A stretch of DNA of 64,000 nucleotides from UBA1563 sp041671545 (GTDB lineage Bacteria > Bacteroidota > Ignavibacteria > Ignavibacteriales > Ignavibacteriaceae): the NCBI GenBank assembly GCA_041671545.1, contig JBAZBI010000003.1, positions 269,974-333,973 on the forward strand. The letters run 5' to 3'. Position 1 is the stretch's first letter, and each line of letters begins with the position of its first letter. This document shows, in pieces, positions 58,156 to 64,000 of this stretch. Made by a program: the position numbers and the translations under genes. A model generated the notes under the pieces. That model was not told where the DNA came from. It did no database searches and saw only the letters and a program-made list of their open reading frames with translations.

Positions 58156-61149
58156 ATGAAAAAACTTAATCCATCTTATTTCCTCTTTTTATCTTTTCTT
58201 CTTTTCTTATTTGTTCAAGAGAAAAGTTTAGCACAATCACTCTATATAAATGAGATCATGGCTTCCAACACCGCGGCAATTGCTGATCCTGATTATCATG
58301 CATACTCCGATTGGTTTGAACTTCATAATAACAATCTCTTTCCGGTTAATCTTAAGAACTACAGTGTAACCGATGATTTTTCCCAACCACAAAAATTCAT
58401 TTTTCAAACCGATGTAATTGTTCCTCCGCAAGGTTATTTGGTTATTTGGTGCGATGGGAAAGATTCCGGCATTCACACAAATTTTAAATTGAGCGCTTCA
58501 GGGCAGCAGGTTGGATTATTTAATCCTTTAAGCGAAGTAGTTGATTCAATTTCTTTCTCGGCACAGCAAACCGATATTTCTTTCGGAAGATTTCCCGATG
58601 GAACAAACGAGTGGTTTAAATTTTCTCCTTCTTCTCCCGGCTCGCAAAATCTTTTTTCATCTATCTTTAATAAACTTGGCGATCCGATCGTCTCGCATCA
58701 AAGCGGCTTTTACACATTCCCGATCACTCTTTCGATTACACCATCAGAATTTAACACCGTAATTTATTACACAACAGACGGAACCGCGCCGACAAAAAAA
58801 AGTTCAATCTTCACCGGTTCCATTCAAATTGATTCGACTTCCGTACTGCGGATAAGATCATTTAAAGATGGTTTTCTACCAAGCAACATTTTAACCTATT
58901 CTTATTTTATTAATGAGCAGACAGAACTTCCCGTTTTTTCAATTGTCACAGATCCGGTAAATTTTTTTAGTGATTCAATCGGTATTTACGTTGCCGGCAC
59001 AAATGGAATTACGGCATCATGCAGTGACGGACCAAAAAATTGGAATCAAGATTGGGAGCGTCCGATTGAGTTAGAATTATTTGAAAAAGATAGATCGCTC
59101 GCTTTCAAAACTTCAGCGGGAGTAAAAATTTACGGCGGTTGCAGCCGCATCTATCCGATGAAATCACTCGCGTTTTATTTTCGACCTGAATACGGAATGG
59201 GAACTCTTAATTACCGCATGTTCCCCAGTCTTTTGATCAACAAGTTTGAAAACATTGTGTTGCGCAGTGGAGCGCAAGATTGGTGGCGTACAATGTGCCG
59301 CGAAGAAATTGCGCAATCGTTGATTGAACAGGGGATGAAAGTCGATCATCAAGCGTATAGGCCTTCAGTTCTTTTTATTAACGGGCAATACTGGGGAATT
59401 CATAATGTCCGCGAAAAATTAGATGATAATTACCTCGCTTCTCATTTCGGTGTAAACAAAGATTCAGTTGATCTAATACAAATAAGTAAAGCAGGAAGCG
59501 CCAACTACGGCGATATTATTGCTTACAACGAGATGATGACTTTTTTCGCAAATTACAATATTGCGGCAACCGCAAATTATGAACATGTAAAAACCATCGT
59601 TGATATCGACGAATATATTGATTACCAGATTGCTGAAATTTTTTCCGCGAACGGTGATTGGCCCGGCTCGAATATGAAATTGTGGCGTGAACGCTCGCCA
59701 AAAGGTAAATGGCGTTGGATGATTTATGATCTTGATTTTACATTTGGCGGAAATGCAAACGGACAATATTTTTCAAACACACTTGCTCTTGCAACTGCAA
59801 CCGATGGTCCAAGCTGGCCTAATCCGCCATGGGCAACGTTGATATTGAGAAAACTTTTAGAGAATGAAGAATTTAGAAATGAATTTATTCAACGGTTCGG
59901 TGTACACATGAACACGACATACGAACCGGCTCACGTAATTTCTGTTATCGATAGTTTGAGCGGAGTGATCGCTGCCGAAATTCCAAGACACAAACAGCGA
60001 TGGGAAAAATCTATTACAATGGGAAAAGACTGGTTTGTAAATGTTCAAGTGATGAGAGATTTTGCTCTAAATCGTCCCGACACCATGAGAAAATTTATTT
60101 CTACCAAATTTGGTTTAGCCGGAACTTGCGAAATTAAAATTGGAAGAAATAATACTGAGTGGGGAAAAATCTTTACACACGAAGTTGAAGTGAAGAATAA
60201 TAATTCGCTGAATGTATTTTTCAAAAACATTCCTCTTAAAGTTAGAGCGTTTGCAATGCCCGGTTACCGCTTTGTTAGATGGGAGGGTATTTCGGATTCA
60301 ACTTCACCGATCTTAACAATTCTTCCGCAAAGCGATTCTTATTTAACCGCAATTTTTGAACCGGTGGAATTAAACATAACAAGTGTTGTGATCAATGAAA
60401 TCAACTATAAATCATCTCCATCACTTGATACAGAAGATTGGGTTGAACTTTACAATCCAAGTGTACAATCAATTTCACTTTCCGGTTGGAAATTTCAAGA
60501 CAGTAAGCTGAATGTTTTTCTTTTCCCAGAAAATATTTATTTGAAAGAACACGGCTATCTTCTTCTTTGCAGAGATACCACAAAGTTTAAATCTTTTTAT
60601 CAGAATGAACTTAATGTGTTAGGAGATTTTCAATTTGGATTGAGCAGTTCGGGAGATACCATTAAATTGATTGACACCGGTGGAAATCTTGTTGATGAAG
60701 TTTCTTTTTCTTCTACCGGTGAATGGGATTCCTTAGCGAATGGTACCGGACGAACGCTGGCGCTGAGAAATCCCCAGCTTGATAATACACTGCCGCAGAG
60801 TTGGAGAGTTTCTGAAATGTACGGAACACCGGGAAAATTAAATGATGTATACACAAAAACTGAAAATGAAACTTCAATTCTTCCGGGTGAGTTTGCACTT
60901 TATCAGAACTATCCGAATCCGTTTAATCCGACGACAAAAATAAAATACTCGATTGCAAAATCAGAAAAGGTTCTTTTAAAAGTATTTGATATTTTAGGGA
61001 AAGAAGTAAAAGTTCTTTTAAATGAAAATAAAAACGCCGGAACTTATGAAGTTGAATTTAGCGTAAATACTCTTCCTAGTGGAATTTATTTCTATAGCCT
61101 GATTGCAGGGAATAATCGCAAAATAAAAAAGATGATAATCATAAAATAG
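58156..61149 (+). CDS. Secreted CotH-kinase-like protein with lamin-tail domains and type IX sorting domain
   Basis: A 997-residue protein with a signal peptide (ending near SLAQ). A lamin-tail-like domain (about 28-150; YINEIMASN, DWFELHNN) is followed by a chitobiase C-terminal-like Ig domain (about 175-250; VIYYTTDGTAPT) and a CotH-type kinase domain (about 255-630; VKIYGGCSR, ALSFYFR-like segment, GIHNVREKLDDNYL, WRWMIYDLDFTFGG). A second lamin-tail domain (about 735-880) and the type IX signal starting QNYPNPFNPTTKI complete it. CotH proteins are atypical secreted kinases that phosphorylate spore-coat or surface proteins. The activity here is inferred. The gene ends six bases before the next, so they are probably co-transcribed. 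Confidence 0.9.
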   Translation: MKKLNPSYFLFLSFLLFLFVQEKSLAQSLYINEIMASNTAAIADPDYHAYSDWFELHNNNLFPVNLKNYSVTDDFSQPQKFIFQTDVIVPPQGYLVIWCDGKDSGIHTNFKLSASGQQVGLFNPLSEVVDSISFSAQQTDISFGRFPDGTNEWFKFSPSSPGSQNLFSSIFNKLGDPIVSHQSGFYTFPITLSITPSEFNTVIYYTTDGTAPTKKSSIFTGSIQIDSTSVLRIRSFKDGFLPSNILTYSYFINEQTELPVFSIVTDPVNFFSDSIGIYVAGTNGITASCSDGPKNWNQDWERPIELELFEKDRSLAFKTSAGVKIYGGCSRIYPMKSLAFYFRPEYGMGTLNYRMFPSLLINKFENIVLRSGAQDWWRTMCREEIAQSLIEQGMKVDHQAYRPSVLFINGQYWGIHNVREKLDDNYLASHFGVNKDSVDLIQISKAGSANYGDIIAYNEMMTFFANYNIAATANYEHVKTIVDIDEYIDYQIAEIFSANGDWPGSNMKLWRERSPKGKWRWMIYDLDFTFGGNANGQYFSNTLALATATDGPSWPNPPWATLILRKLLENEEFRNEFIQRFGVHMNTTYEPAHVISVIDSLSGVIAAEIPRHKQRWEKSITMGKDWFVNVQVMRDFALNRPDTMRKFISTKFGLAGTCEIKIGRNNTEWGKIFTHEVEVKNNNSLNVFFKNIPLKVRAFAMPGYRFVRWEGISDSTSPILTILPQSDSYLTAIFEPVELNITSVVINEINYKSSPSLDTEDWVELYNPSVQSISLSGWKFQDSKLNVFLFPENIYLKEHGYLLLCRDTTKFKSFYQNELNVLGDFQFGLSSSGDTIKLIDTGGNLVDEVSFSSTGEWDSLANGTGRTLALRNPQLDNTLPQSWRVSEMYGTPGKLNDVYTKTENETSILPGEFALYQNYPNPFNPTTKIKYSIAKSEKVLLKVFDILGKEVKVLLNENKNAGTYEVEFSVNTLPSGIYFYSLIAGNNRKIKKMIIIK

Positions 61150-61155
61150 GGTTAA

Positions 61156-63285
61156 ATGATCATGAGAATCTCAGCTAAAAAATTATTCAGAATAGTTACC
61201 TACACATTAATAGCTTTGATTATACTAGCCCAATCAACCTTAGGCCAAAGCATGAGTTGGAGAAAATTAAACTTATCAAGCATTGATGCGTTTACTGTTT
61301 CATCCTCAAACAATTTATATGCATACTCCGGTTGGTATCGCTACTTATATAAATCAAGTGATAGAGGGAGTAACTGGACTACAGTGCAATCAGATTTTCC
61401 CTCGACTTATATATATGCAATGGAAGCAGTGGGAATCGATACACTTCTTTGGGGAGGTTATGAAGGGCAACTCTTTTTCTCCGGTGATGGAGGCACAACC
61501 TTCACAAGATCTAATTCATTTAATAGTGCTATTGGTGCAATTAAATATATAAACCTTAATAATGGTAATATCCTCATAGTTGGTTTAAAAAATGGTGTTG
61601 TTAATATTTCTAAAGATTTTGGAAAGAACTGGGATTCAAAACAAGTTGCCTCAGACTACATCTGGTCGATTAAGATTATTCAAAATAGAATCTATGTCTG
61701 TTCAACAAAAGGGCTATATTTTTCTGACGATAATGGAAATACATGGCAAAACTTAGAAATCCAAAAAACTGGTGAAACTGTTTATGACATAGAAGGTGAT
61801 TCTCTTAATGTACTTTATGCAAGTGTTGATTTTAAAGTTTACAAATCAACCGACAATGGTATAACCTGGACATTCTGCTTTAATGGTCTTGTGTTTTCAA
61901 TAAAATATTCCCCAGAAAAAGAAATATTTGCAGGTAGATTCCGTACTGTTGACCAAGGTAAGACATGGGAAAGCATCTTCCCTTCAGGTGTTCTCAATAT
62001 CAATTTCATAAAAACCGTTGCTTATTTTTTAGATGATTACCATTCTCTTTACAGAGAAGAGTTGATTCCATACACCGGAAAGAATTATTTCCCTTTGGTG
62101 ATAGGTAATTCATGGCAGTATATCGGAGAGAGTTCGTCCTCCGATGGAATAAGAAGCAAAACTAATTACTATCAAAAGTTGATAAAAGTAGTTTCGGATA
62201 CATTAATGAATGGGAAACAATATTATAAAGTAGATAGTAACGGAGAAATATCTTTTTATCGATATGGAGCTGATAACAAATTATATATTTGGAGAAACTC
62301 AGCTGAAATGCTTTATATGGATTTTAATTTGATTTCAGGAGATACTTTCACATACAATAATATCCTCGCAAATGTTTATGATGGATATGTAACGAAATTC
62401 GGGAATGAAAGATTTTATAAGGGTTATGGTTATAGTGAATTCCCTGCAATGCGGATGAATCGCAGATTTATTGATTCTATTGGACTTTGGTATGAGGATT
62501 TCAAAGAGAACGGACCAATGGGATCTCAGGTGAGCTGGAATAGTACAATTGGATATGCTTCAGTTTTAGTCGGTGATTCTATAAGATACTATTCAAGTAA
62601 TAATATCCCTCAAATTATTGATACTCCTCTTTCAATAACGAAGACACCGGAAATAGCCATGAAATTTAAGGTTACTCACCCGTATTCTCGTTTTTCAAGT
62701 TCAGGCACTTCACTGGATTTTATTCAAAGTGTCTGGGTTGAGTATTTTTATTCAAATGATGCTTCATCGACGAAGAAAGAGAGCATAGATGCTCAGGTCA
62801 TACCTAATTCAACAGATTGGACTGTCAGTTTTTCTCTCGATACCGTATTAATGAATCATGGCTATAAACTCTATTATTCAATCCGTGCCAAAGATAAAGC
62901 TCTTATTCCCACTACAGTGGTTTCGCCAGAAACAGGCTATTATGAGTTGATTTACGACCCTATATTATCTAATATAAAAAACGAAGAAGAAAATCATCTT
63001 TCGTTTAATTTGTCACAGAACTACCCGAATCCGTTTAATCCGATGACAGTAATCAGTTGGCAGTTAGCAGTGGGTGCTAAAGTCAGCTTGAAAGTGTTTG
63101 ATATACTTGGAAATGAAGTTGCAACTTTGGTGAATGAAGAACAGCAAGCTGGTCATCACTCCATCAATTTCAATACGACATACAACAATCAACAAACCAC
63201 TAACAATCTCCCAAACGGCGTATATTTTTATCAACTACGTGCGGGAAGTTTTGTTCAAACGAAAAAAATGATTCTACTTAAATAA
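61156..63285 (+). CDS. Secreted BNR/YCF48-like repeat protein with type IX sorting domain
   Basis: A 709-residue protein with an N-terminal signal helix (ending near TLGQS). Residues 40-300 contain repeats of the sialidase/photosystem-stability type, with Asp-box-like motifs SSDRGSNWTT, SGDGGTTFTR, SDDNGNTWQN and STDNGITWTF, suggesting a beta-propeller. A middle beta-rich region (about 310-590) is unassigned. The C-terminal 90 residues are the type IX signal (QNYPNPFNPMTVI to KKMILLK). No sialidase catalytic residues were recognised, so a binding or structural role is more likely. Start codons at 61156 and 61162 are both possible. Confidence 0.87.
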   Translation: MIMRISAKKLFRIVTYTLIALIILAQSTLGQSMSWRKLNLSSIDAFTVSSSNNLYAYSGWYRYLYKSSDRGSNWTTVQSDFPSTYIYAMEAVGIDTLLWGGYEGQLFFSGDGGTTFTRSNSFNSAIGAIKYINLNNGNILIVGLKNGVVNISKDFGKNWDSKQVASDYIWSIKIIQNRIYVCSTKGLYFSDDNGNTWQNLEIQKTGETVYDIEGDSLNVLYASVDFKVYKSTDNGITWTFCFNGLVFSIKYSPEKEIFAGRFRTVDQGKTWESIFPSGVLNINFIKTVAYFLDDYHSLYREELIPYTGKNYFPLVIGNSWQYIGESSSSDGIRSKTNYYQKLIKVVSDTLMNGKQYYKVDSNGEISFYRYGADNKLYIWRNSAEMLYMDFNLISGDTFTYNNILANVYDGYVTKFGNERFYKGYGYSEFPAMRMNRRFIDSIGLWYEDFKENGPMGSQVSWNSTIGYASVLVGDSIRYYSSNNIPQIIDTPLSITKTPEIAMKFKVTHPYSRFSSSGTSLDFIQSVWVEYFYSNDASSTKKESIDAQVIPNSTDWTVSFSLDTVLMNHGYKLYYSIRAKDKALIPTTVVSPETGYYELIYDPILSNIKNEEENHLSFNLSQNYPNPFNPMTVISWQLAVGAKVSLKVFDILGNEVATLVNEEQQAGHHSINFNTTYNNQQTTNNLPNGVYFYQLRAGSFVQTKKMILLK

Positions 63286-63330
63286 TTTCAAATCAATTTG
63301 CATTTACAAAAAACAACATAGTTATAGTTA

Positions 63331-63543
63331 ATGGAACCTTTGGATTTCTGCCGTGTAAAAAAGATTGATGAAAAGGGATATGGTTTTCTAAAAAGTCTCC
63401 ACTACCCTTCCGATATTTTCTTTCACTTTTCGCAAATTAAAAAAGAAGAATTCAGAGAAAAGTTAAACGATATGAAACGCGGTGAGTTTTTTCTTTTCTT
63501 CATTTCAAAGCAGCAAAAGGACGGCAGAAGAAATGCTAACTAA
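63331..63543 (+). CDS. Cold-shock-domain-like nucleic-acid-binding protein
   Basis: A 70-residue protein matching the cold-shock fold: KKIDEKGYGFLKS corresponds to RNP1 and DIFFHFSQIK to RNP2, and the end (KDGRRNAN) resembles the usual DGR-A closing strand. Such proteins bind single-stranded RNA or DNA and act as chaperones or regulators. It is more diverged than a typical CspA protein, with FLFFISKQQ in the fourth strand. No ribosome-binding site is evident. It overlaps the following small ORF by 11 bases. Confidence 0.8.
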   Translation: MEPLDFCRVKKIDEKGYGFLKSLHYPSDIFFHFSQIKKEEFREKLNDMKRGEFFLFFISKQQKDGRRNAN

Positions 63544-63688
63544 GGTTTTATCTTCAAAAAGAATTGCTGCGCTTCCTACGACGATACTTCCGCATCTCAC
63601 GCCAAATGAAATTCCTTTGTTCAAATCAATACTTCATTTTGATGAGCTAAACACAAAACCATTTTGGTACGATGATTTCAAGAATTAG
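63533..63688 (+). CDS. Small ORF overlapping the cold-shock-like gene
   Basis: A 51-residue frame starting at ATG 63533 inside the end of the cold-shock-like gene, with a short GCAGAAGA purine stretch before it. The frame is open further upstream (from 63482), but that part is only the shadow of the cold-shock gene. The product (MLTKVLSSKRIAALPTTIL at the start, ending FWYDDFKN) belongs to no family I recognise. The overlap and purine stretch favour a coupled real gene, with moderate doubt. Confidence 0.5.
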   Translation: MLTKVLSSKRIAALPTTILPHLTPNEIPLFKSILHFDELNTKPFWYDDFKN

Positions 63689-63760
63689 TCCGCTGCGGCG
63701 GATGAGGGATTACATAGTTAGTAAAAATATTCTATGCAAAATGGTATAAATATTTGGTTG

Positions 63761-63872
63761 AAATCAAATATCTAACATCGAACAAGGAATAACGAATGAT
63801 GAAGTTTTGCCTTTCGATATTCTACATTCCTTGTTCATTATTCATTATTTTTTTTCTGGCTTTGCCAGGTTA
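63761..63872. repeat. Dispersed AT-rich repeat, copy B
   Basis: This is the second copy of the repeat at 41774-41892, in the same orientation. It contains a perfect inverted pair, GAACAAGGAAT (63780-63790) and ATTCCTTGTTC (63826-63836), so it can fold back. It has no coding content. Confidence 0.8.
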
Positions 63873-63918
63873 TGAATTAGGAATGTAGATATTATGTTTA
63901 AAAGGTAAAATAAAAAAA

Positions 63919-63997
63919 GGCATCCTTTCTGTAAATTAGATAAAGTCGATTCAAACGAATCATCTAATTAAATAAAATAAAAACAGTAAAGGATGCC
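63919..63997. repeat. Nested inverted repeat at the right edge
   Basis: GGCATCCTTTCTGT (63919-63932) pairs with ACAGTAAAGGATGCC (63983-63997), with one bulged base. Inside, AATTAGAT (63934-63941) pairs with ATCTAATT (63962-63969), and GATTC (63948-63952) with GAATC (63957-63961). The whole is a long imperfect hairpin. It could be a small inverted-repeat element, the end of a mobile element lying beyond the window, or a structured RNA. Confidence 0.7.
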
Positions 63998-64000
63998 AAA

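Noticed and set aside
63482..63532. Longer version of the small ORF at the right end
   Set aside because: This part lies wholly within the cold-shock-like gene; the ATG at 63533 is the more plausible start.
1..64000. tRNA, rRNA or riboswitch genes
   Set aside because: I looked in the intergenic regions and found no recognisable tRNA cloverleaf, rRNA segment or known riboswitch core. A covariance-model scan would be needed to exclude small RNAs.

Overview
The window is AT-rich bacterial DNA, most likely from the Ignavibacteria/Ignavibacteriota (Bacteroidota-Chlorobi side). The main reason is that five large exported proteins end in the C-terminal sorting module typical of that group: a QNYPNPFNP motif, then a beta-rich stretch ending SGVYFYQL-type and KKMVLLR-type. 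This module is a type IX secretion signal. Outer-membrane beta-barrels, a TonB-like protein and many multi-PAS histidine kinases fit the same assignment. No rRNA or tRNA gene was recognised.

Layout. 1-6203 (minus strand): the start of a gene that runs off the left edge, a small TonB-C-domain protein, and a chemotaxis block of MCP, CheW and MCP. 6750-27038 (plus strand): about 20 kb of sensory kinases, almost back to back. It holds a membrane PAS-GAF sensor overlapping a hybrid kinase; a solute-binding-domain PAS-GAF sensor separated by one in-frame amber codon from a 1806-residue hybrid kinase; a HisKA_2 kinase; and two kinases with an N-terminal receiver. No DNA-binding regulator is encoded in this block. 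27148-33751: a secreted M14 carboxypeptidase, a Nudix hydrolase, phosphoglucose isomerase with a GH13 glycosidase, and a small membrane protein. 33901-38777 (minus): an operon of PAS kinase, NtrC-type sigma54 activator, STAS protein and double-receiver PP2C phosphatase, which joins sigma54 control to partner-switching components.

39069-50229 is accessory in character. It holds beta-barrel proteins, a 21-bp minisatellite of 17 units, REP-like palindromes flanking the tail of a RAYT/IS200-type transposase, a fibronectin III protein, two paralogous lipoproteins (one fused to a barrel domain), a 1568-residue secreted lipase with DNA-level internal repeats, a decayed barrel-gene fragment, and a nuclease gene broken by one stop codon. 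50385-55772 (minus) is a sensory operon: PhnD-like binding lipoprotein, HAMP-PAS kinase, Rcp1-type response regulator, hybrid kinase. A perfect FNR/CRP-type box, TTGATGTAGATCAA, lies in its divergent upstream region. 56077-63285 (plus) holds three type IX-exported proteins: GH5 plus CBM6, a CotH/lamin-tail protein, and a BNR-like repeat protein. A cold-shock-like gene, a small overlapping ORF and two repeat structures close the window.

Taken together, the window pairs a large environmental sensing capacity (about ten kinase polypeptides, two chemoreceptors, two kinase-less sensor proteins) with secreted polymer-degrading or adhesive proteins. The most unusual features are the two sensor/kinase splits, the sigma54/partner-switch operon, and the PhnD-linked relay with its FNR-like site. 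All domain assignments come from reading motifs, not from database searches.
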